A DNA stretch of 64,000 bases from Acanthopleura granulata (taxonomy: Eukaryota; Mollusca; Polyplacophora; Chitonida; Chitonidae), in contig JABBOT010000038.1 of the NCBI GenBank assembly GCA_016165875.1, forward strand, positions 434,001 to 498,000. The letters are read 5' to 3'. The notes beneath the pieces are model-generated. The model was not told where the DNA came from and made no database searches. It saw only the letters and a list, made by a program, of their open reading frames with translations. This document shows positions 21,885 through 34,089 of this stretch, in pieces (within the stretch, counting starts at the first letter, position 1; each line of letters opens with the position of its first letter). Both the position numbers and the translations under genes were made by a program.

Positions 21885-22480
21885 GACGTAGATTGTGACA
21901 CATAAGATGAACGTAATGCGGTAAGTTGTAGGACGCAGGAAGTGGCGGTATACGGTAGGTGGTACGATGTCGATGGTGGGTGTTGTGCGGTACGCTCTAG
22001 GGCGCAGACGGTGGGCGTTATATGGTAGGTGGCATTTGGTGGGCGTTATGAGGTAGGCGGAAGGACACATAAGGTGGCGGTATATGGTGGTTGGTAGGAC
22101 GCAGAAGGTGCCGACATATGGTAAGCGGTAGGATGCTGATGTTGGGCGTTATACGGTACGTGGTAGGACGCAAAAGGTGGGCGTAATGCGGTAGGCGGTA
22201 GGACGCAGAAGGTGGCGGCAAATGGTGGGTGGTGGGATACCGATTGTGGGCGTCATGCAGTAGGCCTGAAGAATGCAGATGGTGGGCGTTAAAGGGTAGA
22301 CGGTAAGACGTGGACGGTGAGCTGTATAGGGTAGGCGGTAGACTGTAGACCGTAGGACGTAGATAGTTGGCGTTAAACGGTAGACAGTATATGGTAGGTC
22401 GTTGATGGTGAGCAGTATATGGTAGGCGGTAGGAAGAAGATGGTAGGTGGTAGACGGTAGACGGTAGACGACAGGTTTGA
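21885..22480. repeat. Diverged G-rich minisatellite
   Basis: Recurring words are GGTAGGCGGTAGGACGCAGA and AGGTGGGCGTTATGCGGTAG in units of roughly 32-40 bp that pass into one another without fixed edges. One strand is strongly purine-rich. No gene is present. Confidence 0.8.
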
Positions 22481-24999
22481 GATTTGATTCCTATGATGCA
22501 GATGGGAAAAAAACCTAAATTGATTTAAAAACAAAACAATGAATTTTACTTTCAGCTGATATTTCTGCGCAGTTTTCAGACCTCCGAGCAAAGTCGATAG
22601 TTATCCATATTGTAATTATCCCGACCACCCCAGAGGGAGTTTACACGTGAGCAATCAAATTCTGTTAACCCAGAGAGGGTCACAGAGTGTGGCTCTTAGC
22701 ATGATATTTCCTTCTGTGAAAATTAAATAAGTCTTCTTGTAATGCCGTGAAAATCGCTTCAAAATTAAGTACAAGGTGTCTTGTTGCATTGCATGCACTG
22801 ATCACGTAAATTTGACGAGATTGCGGAATATCTGCCGATGGTATAAAACGGAGTGCCGCCAACGAAATAAATTACGCAGATTGCAGTTTGTCCGCTTTCC
22901 GAGTGGGTTAGAGTGGCGGTTGTCCAGTTCGATGGGCGGGCCCACAACCCTGAAGAGGTGTAGATCAAAGCATGAAGTAATCATGACTTAGTCCAGTGGG
23001 ACAGTGCCCTTACCTAGTACGTCGAGTGCTATCTGACGGACTGTCTGCTCTAGCGGGACCATTTCAACACCAGCTCGTCCTTTTGTTTGGTAATGCACAG
23101 CAACACAACAAATCGCAACAGTAAGTGGTCCGGTAAGAAGAAATGATTTTTTCATTTAAATGCTGCAAGGAGTATCATTCAAGTGCAAAACCAGAGATTT
23201 ACTAAACATCTTTAAATGCAAACTCTCAGCTGTCTCAAATATATTAGGATATTGGAGAAAGAATCGCTTTAAACGGCCAGTAGAGCGAATTATTCGTCAT
23301 CTGAGCTGCTGTATAACCCGAAACGCGTCTCGGCGGACATGGTCTCGCACATGCTGATGGAGGTTCACCGCAGAAACATGGAACTAATTTGATTGATTGA
23401 TTTATTTGATCGATGTTTTCAAGCCGTACTCAAGAATCTTTCACTTATACGACGGCGGCCAGCATTATAATAATAGGAAACCGGACATAGTCCGATGAAA
23501 CCCACGACCATCCACAGGCTGCAGATGGATCTTCCGAAGTTCGATCGCAGAGGAAGGCGGCATGGGCTGGACTTGAACTCACAGCGATCGCACTTGTGGG
23601 ATACATCTTCGTCATTACGCTGCACTAGCATTAAATCACTTGGCCAGGGAACAAGGAATTGAAACCGGACGCTAGAAATGTTACCCGAGAAAAACGTCCG
23701 TATTCCATTGTGTATACACGTGCCCCACTCGACTGTTTCCATATTTGGATTAGTAGCAGTCTTCGGCATTATATTGTAGTTGTAATTTTACTAGATTTGG
23801 CATTTTTTGTTGCCCGAAATTTGTAACACTTGGCTCAGATGAAAGGTGCATGTAAAGAGAGTTGTCGTACATTTCAACCCACACCTCACATGTCACAAGA
23901 AGTGAAAGGCGAGCATGTTTCATCACTCGGCTACGCCGTGCGCCCCGAGACACGTTATAGACAAGCCTTGTATTCACAGTATATTCATCAAGAATAGACT
24001 AGACGACTATGGCGTTTGCAGCCTCTTTGGGGTATTGTGAGTTCGACATCCCATAATCAAAGGTTTTAAGACTTTGTAGCCGTACTTATTTCCTCTTCAT
24101 ACACACCGTTTAGAACTTCTGCCTGCGGCAGAAAAGGGGAAAACTTTCCAAGTTGATTAAAGGAAAATCAGTTCATTGAGCAGAAAATCTTCAGTCTTTG
24201 ATCAATCGCCTGTGCGTTCTTACATTAGCACACCCTTCCGAGCATTCCACTCTTCATCTGATGTCGGTTGGAAAACCGAGAACGGAACGGAAATGATATC
24301 GTTTGGCCTCCCCCAGACTAAGTAGGCTTGAGACACATTACACATTATAGATACTCACGAAAGGAAAGTGATAAATAAAATATGACCCAACCAAGAAATC
24401 GAAATACATCTTTTTTGTAAACGGCACATATGTGGAAAGCGACAGGGAAGTGACATAAAACCTTTTCATATATTCCTTGTCTGTTCATATTGTTTTCTGA
24501 TGCAAGGTCTCGCGTCTATGCGCTACTCCCACACAGGTTTTTGTCGAGATATTTTATGTCCTGAAACGATCTTCAAGGAGTTTCTTTACACCACTACAAC
24601 ATAAAAACTTACAGCTTAGTGTGCCAAGAACATTTTTCCACGTTTACATGCAAAGACATTTTAATAAATAAAAGCTTTCCTCCGAAACATAATACGGTCG
24701 GTAATAAATAGATACATGTAATTAACAGATGATTCTGTTTCAATAGAATACCGGGAAAAGCAGGGAAAAGCAGGGAAAAACCCTCCCAACCGGTGAAATC
24801 CGGCCACTTGTCTGTTTACCATACTTATTGCCCTGGACAGTGAATCGTCAATATTTGCCAGCCTTAACCCAGTCCCCGAGACTTTGGAGCGGTGACAATA
24901 TCGTTCATGTGCTCTGACATTGATTTGGAACTGTTAACTGGAATAACTCGCTCAAGACAGTTTATCTGTGACATACTTTTTTGGGGGGAAATTTCGGCC
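22481..24999. other. Intergenic stretch with one SINE, no gene seen
   Basis: Apart from the SINE at 23394-23650 there is AT-rich unique DNA. A short run GGGAAAAGCAGGGAAAAGCAGGGAAAAA lies at about 24755. No open frame has splice or family support. Confidence 0.45.
23394..23650 (-). mobile_element. SINE family 1 copy
   Basis: The copy reads in from its tail (ATTGATTTATTTGATCGATG) through CGTACTCAAGAATCTTTCACTTATACGACGGCGGCCAGCATT to the tRNA-like head. The body is nearly complete. Confidence 0.85.
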
Positions 25000-25205
25000 T
25001 TTTGCCATCAGTAGCATTTACGGTTTCTTCCATCAGTTACATTTCCATTTTTCCATCAGTAACATTCCAGTTTCTTCCATCATTAGCATTTTGGTTTCGT
25101 TCATCAGTAACATAGTGGTTTCTTTCATCAGGAGCATTCCGGTTTCGTCCATCGGAAACATTCCAGTTTGTTTCATCAGTAGCATTCTGGTTTCATCAAG
25201 TATTA
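25000..25205. repeat. Short tandem array of about eight 24-bp units
   Basis: The unit is about CATCAGTAGCATTCCGGTTTCTTC. Because 24 is a multiple of three, an open plus-strand frame of repeated S-I-x-S-I-L-V-S-F type runs across it, but nothing else supports a protein. Confidence 0.8.
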
Positions 25206-28190
25206 ACAGTGATCACGTGGTTTTCTAAGCAATGAAAGATTAACAACATGGGTCGAGGAGACAACATTTGTGCCGTCTGCCTTTTATCTGAAGAACATTT
25301 CTCACCGTCTACCTCATTACGTATATATGTTTTATTTATGAATGTATGTATGTGTGTATGTATTTATGTATTATGCTTTGGTTTCAAACGTCGAATTACT
25401 TAAGGGTAAATAAAAATCATAAAGGAGTTTTTAAATTAAAGAAGTTTGTTAGCCGAAATGTATTTCATCAAACAGCTTCATTCTTATGTTTGTTACTTTT
25501 TTGTCGGAAAAGGTAAGAAGGGTCCAACTATGTCCTATGACTTGTCAAAAATGTCAGGCAATTTTTTTCAGTGTAATTTAACGATCATCTGTCTTGCTGT
25601 GTACAAACGACCTCTCCTTCAATCAGAGGCTTCTTATGTAAAAAAAATTTCAGCTCCTGGTCTGTACGTGAAGTACAAAAGATCTCCCCTTCAATCAGCA
25701 GATTCTTATGTCAAAAACTTTTAGTTCCTCAGTTTTCCTTATCGTACGTCTCTAAATAACCTTATCCGACATTTTTCTCCGACGCCCATCTTGTAATGAA
25801 CGCAATAAGAAGCAGTCGCCTAACATTTTGGACGGGCCACATGGTACCGTAAGTCTTTTGTTTACCTTTAGCAATAAAAGAGTTTGAACTCTAAACTCTC
25901 ATATTCTTTTTCATATTTGTGTCTATACGTCTACTTATAAGAGGGCCTTATATTCATCCTGTTTAAGATTGTGACCATAAAGGATGCATGGTCAGCTACA
26001 ATGAAAGCGCATTGCAGCTAGTTTGGCACACGATGTGGATAAAGAATTAATTCATCCGCCGAGAACATTTGTCTTTCAATAATCGTGAAGAACTGTCGAC
26101 TGCCTCTCCTTGCATGAATCCGTACACATTTATTACGCTATATACTTTTGCAGTTATTTGGTAACTTTAGTTTGGGAAATTAATCTTTGGATGACTCACT
26201 TGCAAAGTTCTTTTTAATTGACAGGAGCACTAATTTTGACGTCCGTTCAGATCAATGTCTTACTATGGAATTGGGAAACAGCGAACAGAATAAATATTCT
26301 TCCAGGATAATAGAAATCTTCCGCTATAAACGCCGAAAGTCTCTTGGCCAGCTGCCTAAAAAGTCGGCAAGTCACGCAGGTTACATCTACATTTGCATCA
26401 TCCGGCTTGTGTGTTATTTCTACAGCTTCTACAGAACACTGCAGTGTCGCAATGTTGTAAATATTAAAGGGAGAAATAACGAAGGATCATGAGTTATTCA
26501 AACGTCGTAGCACTCTCAGGTGTTGTTAGACTGGAAATATATTTCCAGCAGTCTCAAGTTCTAGAAAAAGTTATGCCTTCTACATTAATTCATGAATGTA
26601 TTTCCCTGCTGTTGGCTGCTCTGATTTTTATCTTTATGACATAGTCCTTTATATTGTATACGTTCACAAACCGGTATTCTGCCAAGAGACTGATGATCTC
26701 TGAGACATCGCCCCATTGCATATACTTTATGTAAATGTTTGTTAAATGTGATGATGACCCAGCATTTAAAGTCCTTCTATACCAGTGATGTCTGGTTAAT
26801 TTCTACTAACATCACTGCGTGCTTTATGCGATTCAGTTAATCTGTGACAATACGGGACGTATACGTTCCTACTTACCGGAACAGTCAGAATAAAATCTGA
26901 CCGAGGTGAATTGACAGAAAGCTGTAATCGTCATAACGCACCACTAAGGAGTGGTTTCACACAAGCGTCTAGAACAGCTGAGAACTCATCAATCTCTAAT
27001 TTGACAGAGGCCCAAAAGGTCGAAGTATTTTTTTTTAATCTATCCGAATACCATTAGAACAGATCAGTTCAATTTCTGAACTTAAGAACATGCTGACGTT
27101 TGTCTTGAGCTTCTATTGTCAGTCTTTGATCCTTACTCGACCATGCTTGTCTCAGCTGTGGGTTTTACCCAGCCTACCCAGGAAGGACACAGTTTAGCAG
27201 AGCATAATGGTCGATCTAGGCGAACAGAGCTATGTGTATGTCCGGGACAGAGAAGGTCAGCAAACCTGCTCTATCCATCTTCAGCCAAAGGATGCCGGGA
27301 TGTGGTGATAAGAAAGTCCCCGAGGCCAGCCACCGGGCTAAACTAGACACTGATAACAGCAGAGATAAGACAAGCACTAGAATGTCCGCATGTGCTAAAA
27401 TCCACGCCTTATAAATATTCAAGGCCATGAACACCACACGTGCTATAGCAGAACACCACTGTGTGAGAGCGTTAAGGGTATTACCTTTCCATCAGCCTGA
27501 GGGGAAACGACCGCTTTACGGTCGTCGTTAAGCCATCAAACGGCAATAATTCAAGTCTGTTTGCCCAACTGTGTAATAACATACTATGACAATCCAGGCG
27601 TGTGATAACGCAGTCTGGGGAGCCAGGTGGAGTACATGGGCAAGGTAACAGTAGATCGATACGGGCATGAGTAAGCCTTTATTGCCTCTTGGGACTATAT
27701 TTCTAGGCTGTTAGCGCGGAAGTGTTTGAGAAATGGGCTCTCTCTGGAAGTAGATTCTCGGTGGTAAAAAAAACAGACATAGATGTCCCTAAATTGCTGT
27801 GGAATAGTCTAGTCTACACAACTGTCAGGTTTATCAGTGGTGCCTTTTGCTACAAATAGATCTAAGAGAGGGTAGCCGACTTGGCCCAGTAGCTTCTAAA
27901 CTCTCTGACAGAGTTTGCGCCATGTGGCGAGGTTATCTTGTTGTGGGAGATTGTTAGCACCACTGGGGATCCTCAACAACACCATTCTATCTAGCAGCAA
28001 AAACGAGAGAAAAATGTATGCTCAAACAAGTGAGATAATAAAATAGCACACTGGAGAAAACGTAAAAAGTATGAGCCCAGGGCCTGTCTAACAACACAAT
28101 GCTTTAATCTAAGAGCAATTGTATGATAGAATCCTGGAGAGGAATTCGAAAGTCAGAAGTCATAAACGCCAACATATAAAATAAGTGTCA
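25206..28190. other. Intergenic stretch, no gene seen
   Basis: Unique AT-rich DNA. A small stem-loop ACGACCG-CTTTA-CGGTCGT is present at about 27507. A short open frame at 26187-26492 lacks family or splice support. Confidence 0.4.
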
Positions 28191-28194
28191 TGCA

Positions 28195-28620
28195 TGACGA
28201 GGCCAGCAGACAGCAATGCAAAAACGAGTCCAGTAGAGAGCAATGCAAGACAATCCCATCAGACAGCTATGCAAAACGAGCCCAGCAGACAGCATCTTGT
28301 CATGCAGGATGAGCCACGCAGACAACACTGCCATGCAAGACGAGCCAAAATGATAACACAGTCATGCAAGACGAGCGCAGCAGACAGCACTTTGCCATGC
28401 AAGACGAGCCAAACAGATAACACAGCCATACAAGATGAGCCAAGCAGACAGCACAATCATGAAAGAAGAGCTCAGCAGACAGGACTTCGCCACGCAAGAC
28501 GAGCCAGACAGCACCCAGCAGACAACAAATGGAAAACAAGACAAGCAGTCAACACTTTGCCATGAAAGACGAACCAAACATACAATAATGCAAGACGAGC
28601 CGAGCAGACAACCTTCGACA
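28195..28620. repeat. Diverged minisatellite around CATGCAAGACGAGCC
   Basis: About fifteen copies of a 24-30-bp unit with core GCAAGACGAGCCAAGCAGACA. Several open frames on both strands follow only from the repeat. It lies just left of Polinton element B. Confidence 0.8.
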
Positions 28621-28979
28621 TGCATACATTTTTGCTAAATTCGTATGTATATATGTATGTACATATGCTTGGGTTTTCCGTCGTACGTAACAATTGTTCA
28701 GTCATATCACGACTAACAACTCGCGGGTTCCTTTCGATGTGACTTTTTAAGAAGCGCTTGAACTCGACACCTCTCCGAAAGTCAACGGCGATAAATTGGT
28801 GGAGAAATGGTGGCAGAACCAACTCAATTTCGCTGTATGGTGCACCACGACCGGTTGTGAATTGTCAAAGGAAAATCACTTCGTAGCTGACATATAACTA
28901 ACCAACTCTGTATTCCACTTCGCGTGTGCTATCAATTGCGTCGTATTCTGGAAAAGATCAATGCACCATTACTACAAAG

Positions 28980-30049
28980 GTATACCGACGCAAGCTCAAT
29001 CAGTACCGCCGCCTGAGAACCCCCTTTGGGTCCAAGGGTGTGCGCCAGACGGTCGTCATCAAAAATAACTAGAGTAAGATCAACCAGAGCCAACATCTTC
29101 TTGTTCGGTTTCCAAACCTCAGCCCCCATGACGTCATTGTCCCTGGGACCGCGAGACTTGCTTTCACAAACTCTCGGACCTCGGGCGACGACGAGCGGAG
29201 AGTGGTCCAGAACCTCGACCGTGCAGTGGTAAAGAAGACCGAGATCACTATCAGCGGCAATAAGGTGTTGTCGATCTATGACAGCGACGTCTACTTCTGC
29301 TACATGGACCTTTGGAAGGCGGGCCAGGAGCGAGAGAATGCCCAGTACGAAGGCATCGACTCTTCAGTCGGCAAAAGTGTTACCAAAATCCGTCTGGGTG
29401 TAGTGTATGGCGCACCCAATGCCGTTGCCACTGCTATCGCAACCGCGTATGGCAAGGGATACTACATTCCCCTCGACTTCGAGCTGCTGGAATATGCCAT
29501 ATGCCATTCTACCAGTCGGCCCTGGGTGACGGGCTCGAATACGACATAACTTTCAACCACTACAGCCGCGTAATCCGGGCCACGGGGGACGCTGCTGAAC
29601 TGGCAGCAAGCAGATACACCATCGATAACATCAGCCTCGAGTACGACATGGTCACCCAGCCTGAGCTCGCCCGGATGATCTGTAACCATTACGCCGTGGC
29701 CTTCCAGCGGGACACCGAGGCATTCTACAACACCAAATTAACCAACGTGGAGGTGACAATCGAGGAGGTCCCCAACCAGGTGTACAGCCAGGCCTGCGCG
29801 CCTACCAGCAGTGCGATGAAGCAAGGAAATTCTTTGCAACCGACTGCAAGCGCCATTCGGAGGTGGCCATAGTCGCAAAAGACCTAGCGCTGGTGAACGT
29901 GGCGCCTTCTTACCCTCTAAGTACGCCCTGTGGCTTGACCTCCGTTTCACGGACGACGACCAGCTACACGGCAGCGGGCGACGCGTCGAGAACGCCAGTG
30001 AGGGGGTGACCATTCAGATCACGAACAGAGCAGAGGCGGCGGGCATGTG
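28980..30049 (+). pseudogene. Major capsid protein (double jelly-roll type) of element B
   Basis: This forms the icosahedral shell in Polinton/adintovirus-like particles. Recognisable parts in order are: SPHDVIVPGTARLAF near 29120, KTEITISGNKVLSIYDSD, YGKGYYIPLDFELLE at about 29450, then in a second frame LEYDITFNHYSRVIRATGD and PELARMICNHYAVAFQRDTE. Near the end KYALWLDLRFTDDDQLHGSG leads to a TGA at 30047-30049. The parts are in at least three frames and there is a stop near the start (about 29068). The protein would be a little over 300 residues as read, shorter than typical capsid proteins, so the N-terminus may be lost. The ATPase gene follows about 20 bp downstream. Confidence 0.75.
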
Positions 30050-30070
30050 AATATATACCTTTACGTGATC

Positions 30071-30754
30071 ATGGACTCCCAGCTCACATCGAGGATGGCC
30101 GATTCATATCCGTGCTCTTCTGGTAACCTCTGGTCCAGGAACCCCCACTCGGCAATTATCTGCGGAATGATGGAGTGTGGGAAAACCTTTTTCAAAATGA
30201 AGCTCCTAGGGGGTCCCTATCGCGACTTGTTTCAACACACTGTTTTCCTGTGTCCCACTATACATCACAATCGGATGTATGGAAAGTGTCCCTGTTTGTG
30301 GACTGACCCAGAGGTCTACGTCGTAGACCCAGTTGAAAAGCTGCATGACTACCTCCATGCCTTCAGCCAGCTGTTCTAAGGCAAGTCAACCCTATACATC
30401 ATTGAAGGCTGCTCGGCCACAAAGGCACTGAGCAGAAAGAAAGACATGTTCTCTGAGATGGCCTTCTCAGGCCGACACGCGCAGCAAAGTGTCTGGGGGC
30501 CCACCCAGAAATATAACTTGGCCCTGAAGGTTCTTCTCCAGCTGGTGCGCTTGGTCGCAATCTTCAACTGCAAACATAGGGATTCATTTGAAGAATGCCT
30601 CCCAGAAAATCATGTGATCCCTCCGGAAGAGTGGACCAGAGTACGGCAGCAACTGGCCCAAAGAAAACAGCAGCTGGCCCAAAGAAAACAGCAGCTGGCT
30701 GTCGCTTTACGGCATTCGGCTTTTGCAATTTTTCCTCCAAATAATCACCTTTAG
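30071..30754 (+). pseudogene. Packaging ATPase of element B, one in-frame stop
   Basis: The ATG at 30071 opens MDSQLTSRMADSYPC. The Walker A loop is CGMMECGKTFF, close to intact. FQHTVFLCPTIHHNRMY and LWTDPEVYVVD follow. An in-frame TAA stands at 30377-30379, and the same frame resumes with STLYIIEGCSATKAL, where the expected Walker B acidic pair is Glu-Gly, and then EMAFSGRHAQQSV. The C-terminus carries a tandem duplication of QLAQRKQ. The sequence is of another lineage than the ATPase of element A. It lies between the capsid gene and the small ORFs. Confidence 0.8.
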
Positions 30755-30889
30755 TGTAGTCGCATGGGCTACATAGAATATATTACAACTTATAGCCCGG
30801 CTGGTCAAATGAAACAGAAATAACCATTGGAGGTACAGGCAGAAGGACGTGCAGGAAATCTGCACCGTGAAAGGATTTCTACGCTGGCT

Positions 30890-31072
30890 GCGGGGACTCA
30901 TGCCAAACAGCATCTTGGGAAGGCATGAACCGCTTACCAAACTGACTTGTTGATGAGGACGAGGTCGAGAAGCTCTACGCCCGCTACGAGGCAAGACTAG
31001 GTGCGGCCATGACGAAAACGATAGAGCAGGCTGCACTGCAATTGTACTTAGGAGTGGTCAGCATGTTTCTTT
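30890..31072 (+). pseudogene. Small helical ORF remnant of element B
   Basis: One frame reads VDEDEVEKLYARYEARLGAA and TIEQAALQLYLGV from about 30940, an amphipathic helical stretch. It has no clean start in frame and is preceded by broken sequence. I infer a lost small Polinton protein from its place between the ATPase and the next ORF. Confidence 0.35.
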
Positions 31073-31240
31073 CAATCCCGCCCGCTTGTGCGCGTCGTGG
31101 AGACCGACCTCTTTGTAAGACATGCGATTATTAGTGTGTGCTCTATCATAGCTACTCCATGTTCCTAGTTCCGCCAACCGCTGGTCTTACCATAGCAAGG
31201 CACTGCCAATTTGGACAACAGTGCCTTCGAACAATGAAAG

Positions 31241-31474
31241 ATGGGGGAGAACCCGACTCTTCCTTCGGATCCCCAAACGAACCCGCTGGAAGAGTCACCT
31301 CCTGTGGAAAGAGTGACACACCATAAGAAAATGAAAGACCCGAAAATGGTGGCGGTCCGGTGTGCCGGGGCCACTGCCAGAAAGGTCAAACAGGAAGAAC
31401 TGCTTGAACAGCTTCAGGTAGCCAAGGAATCCCAACACCATGGTGTTTCTGTTGCTGCTGCTACAGCAGGATAG
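31241..31474 (+). CDS. Small basic/coiled ORF of element B
   Basis: The 77-residue open frame has an acidic N-terminus (PQTNPLEESPPVERVTHH) and a basic helical part (DPKMVAVRCAGATARKVKQE, then ELLEQLQVAKES). Small ORFs with this pattern accompany Polinton ATPase genes in other genomes as far as I recall; the function is unknown to me. It overlaps nothing with better support. Confidence 0.4.
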   Translation: MGENPTLPSDPQTNPLEESPPVERVTHHKKMKDPKMVAVRCAGATARKVKQEELLEQLQVAKESQHHGVSVAAATAG

Positions 31475-31716
31475 CAGGATACTCCAGAACGGAGAGAGAC
31501 TGTTTCAGAGGCGGATGCTGTTGCAAAGTAGGCCAACTGGACCACATATATCACTGATGTAGCTGGCCTTGTGGGTGTATATTATATATGTACTCATCAC
31601 TGGCAGCTGCCACCTCTTCCTGACGCTGGGCAACAACAGAAAACATTCCAACTCTAAGACCCCCTCTACTCAGCAATTGAAGATTCCCACCGATCCTCTC
31701 CATATGGAATCACAAC

Positions 31717-31957
31717 ATGACAACTCCAGCTACCGACGGTAAGATGCTCATATACGCGCTTTAAAACAGCACAGTCATCTCTGCATTAGCTATGGGATAC
31801 TCAAGATTGTGCAAAATGGTCATTGGAGGTCCACCTCCCAAGGTAGACTTCACCCCCAGTGATATCGCGATGGTGGTCGTGGATGTGGCACTCGCGATGA
31901 CGACCAAGGACATGCTAATTAAACAGGGGATCATTCCAGCAGATATTATAAAGTAGA
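31717..31957 (+). pseudogene. Small ORF of element B with one stop
   Basis: From the ATG at about 31717 the frame has TAA after KMLIYAL, then continues VISALAMGYSRLCKMVIGGP and SDIAMVVVDVALAMTTKDML to IIPADIIK and a TAG. Two hydrophobic stretches suggest a small membrane-associated protein; this is inference. It ends two bases before the next ORF's start codon. Confidence 0.4.
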
Positions 31958-31958
31958 A

Positions 31959-32117
31959 ATGGCCTCGATCGCTAAGATGATTGCAGGCACCCTCGTAAAT
32001 ACAGGTAGTAACTTTCTCATCTCAGCTCTTCGAAGCTCCGCGGTTGACGCGGAGCGTAGAGGCCACAATAAAGGTATAGAACAGCTCCAGGCGGCGCAGG
32101 CGGCGCGGCCTCAATGA
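31959..32117 (+). CDS. Intact 52-residue small ORF of element B
   Basis: The ATG follows the preceding stop by one base, and the frame is open to TGA. It reads MASIAKMIAGTLVNTGSNFL then SALRSSAVDAERRGHNKG, an N-terminal hydrophobic/small-residue part and a C-terminal charged helix. Such very small ORFs between ATPase and integrase are seen in other Polintons as I remember them; possibly a virion component. It is one of few unbroken genes here. Function unknown. Confidence 0.45.
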   Translation: MASIAKMIAGTLVNTGSNFLISALRSSAVDAERRGHNKGIEQLQAAQAARPQ

Positions 32118-33100
32118 ACTTCGTCGAGAGGGGCACGTAGGGTGCACATTTCGCGATATCGACGCCGCGATGCTCAGTGCGCTCAGGTCACGGGGAAAAC
32201 TCTTAGACCCACAGGGCTCGAACCTCTCCTAAGCGATTTCTCTACACTGTCGGAGGGTCAAAAGGAACTCGAGATCGCCTTCATTCTCCTCCTGATGCGT
32301 GTAACTGGGCTGATAGCCTACAACCTGGCCCAGTAATCCGAAAAGACTGTACTGGATTATGGTAAGAGGTCCTCGCCGCCGTGGTAGTCACGACTGGAGT
32401 TATTTTTCCATACCATATGTAGATATCGCTTTGATACCACTCTTGATGGCTTTGCCTGAGGAGCTATACACGGCGATGGTAGTGGTCGGCTACTGTGCCA
32501 GCCGGCACAAGATGCCTTCCCTGTGGGAGATCATTCTGGCACGAAATTTGCTCGAAACCTAGGGGCAGGACGATAAGGCCGCGAAGTGTTTCGCAGCAGT
32601 GGGCGGGTGCTGGCGGGCTGGCGGGCCCAACCAACCTCAGGGAGACGACTGGACATCTGCCTGAGCCTGTGGCGTCCGCCTGTTGGAGACTGGTCGGGCT
32701 GCTGAAATATCTTTCCCATGGATGGCAAGGTTGCGCACTTGCCGAGTAATCCCTGGACTCTAATAAGAGCTCCTCACCAGTGAGGCTGAAGTTATTTTCT
32801 CAGTTACAGAAATCACTTGGATATATATTACGTGATGATTGGGTTCCCCGAAGAGCTATACTCCGCATTGCTAGAGGTTGACTACTATGCCTGCGTCGGG
32901 GAGATTCCTGGTCCTATGGCCCTGGTACTGGTACAGAAGTCGCTGGTGGCAGGACGGAAAGGCTGCGGTGAGTTTCGTAGCACCACATGTTCCCGCCCTC
33001 AAACACTTCAGGGACAAGACCGGGCAGATGCCAGAGCATGTGGCTTCCGTCTGTTGGAAACTGATCAGTCGGCTGGAATACCTTGCTTATGGTGCCTACT
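32118..33100 (+). pseudogene. Broken, tandemly duplicated ORF region of element B
   Basis: Two blocks on the same strand resemble each other. At 32425-32750 one reads PEELYTAMVVVGYCASRHKM, with RLLETG and further words in shifted frames. At 32830-33150 the other reads PEELYSALLEVDYYACVGEI, and RLLETD follows. Spacing between matching words is about 400 bp. The protein type is not recognised; each copy has an N-terminal helical part and a Trp-rich end (VASVCWKLISRLEYL). Stops and frameshifts break both copies. An earlier segment, DFSTLSEGQKELEIAFILLL at about 32240, belongs to yet another broken ORF. Confidence 0.5.
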
Positions 33101-33103
33101 ACT

Positions 33104-34089
33104 ATGGCCGACCAGTTGTCTATTCGTCTATCGAAGATATACTATAGCCCCAAGGGCTACTGGAAAGACATTGCCGACATCAGGAAACTAGTTTCTGCTG
33201 CAAATGTTCTTGAAGGTACAGCTCGCGATTGGTTGGCCAATAGGCCACCTGGCAGATTTTTCTACCAGGCCCTCAAAATATACCGCGTCCAAAACTTGAC
33301 GTTGACGTGCCAAATGAGGTCCACCAAGCTGACCTGCTCTTTTTCCCCCACGACAAGGTGGGTAGGCGCAACTACAAGTAAGCCTTCACAACAGTCGAGG
33401 TCTGCAGACGATTCAAACCAGCGGTGCCCCTAACCACAAAGTTAGCTCAAGAGGTTGCAGATGACCTGGGCCGTATCTATAAATAGGAGCCTTTGAAATG
33501 ACCCAAATTGCTACAGGTCGACACTGGGCGTGAGTTCATGGGTGCAGTGAACCAGTTTCTGGCAAAACACAGTGTGACCTTCAGGCGCGGACGAATGGAC
33601 ATCCATTGGGACCAAGACGTCGTGGAACGCTCCAACCGGACCTTGGCTGTGCGACTATTCGGGCACAGTATGCTCAGGAGATGCGGCTCCTTTCTGGGCG
33701 TCTTCCTGACCTGCAGTCGTAGGGGCTTTGAACAAAGAAGTGACCAGGCTCACTGGCAAGCGGCCAACAGAGGCCATCAAGGCAAAAACGGTGGCGTAAA
33801 GCCCCTCCTCCATTGTTCCAGGCCGTCCTGTTGACCTTTGCTAACAGAAGCCCCTTCTGGCGTTCGCTATCTGTACCAGCCTGGCGAACTGAAGGGCGGT
33901 CAACTTCGAGCGACTGATCCAGTGTAGCCCCTGGAAGTGTACCGACTCGGGCACTAGGTAACTAAATCCGAGGAGCCTGTATTGAACAACCTGCAAGATG
34001 GTCTGTAGCAGGGGTTTGTCAGCGAGAAACTTCTTGTGGTGCCACCGGACACCCAGCTTCTGCCTAATAGGGTCCTACAGCGCCGCTAG
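33104..34089 (+). pseudogene. Retroviral-like DDE integrase of element B
   Basis: Polinton integrase joins the element's ends to host DNA. The ATG at 33104 opens MADQLSIRLSKIYYSPKGYW, the family's typical N-terminus. DDE core: first Asp in a frame reading QADLLFFPHDKVGR near 33325, second Asp in LQVDTGREFMGAV at about 33518, and Glu in DVVERSNRTLAVRLFG at about 33620, about 35 residues later. The chromodomain-like C-terminus starts VRYLYQPGELKGGQLRATD at about 33860 and runs to TAG at 34087-34089 with three in-frame stops. At least two frameshifts lie between N-terminus and core. The acidic triad is still readable. Confidence 0.85.

Noticed and set aside
28185..28565. Open plus-strand frame of 126 codons over CATGCAAGACGAGCC repeats
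   Set aside because: It is produced by the minisatellite; several frames on both strands are open for the same reason.
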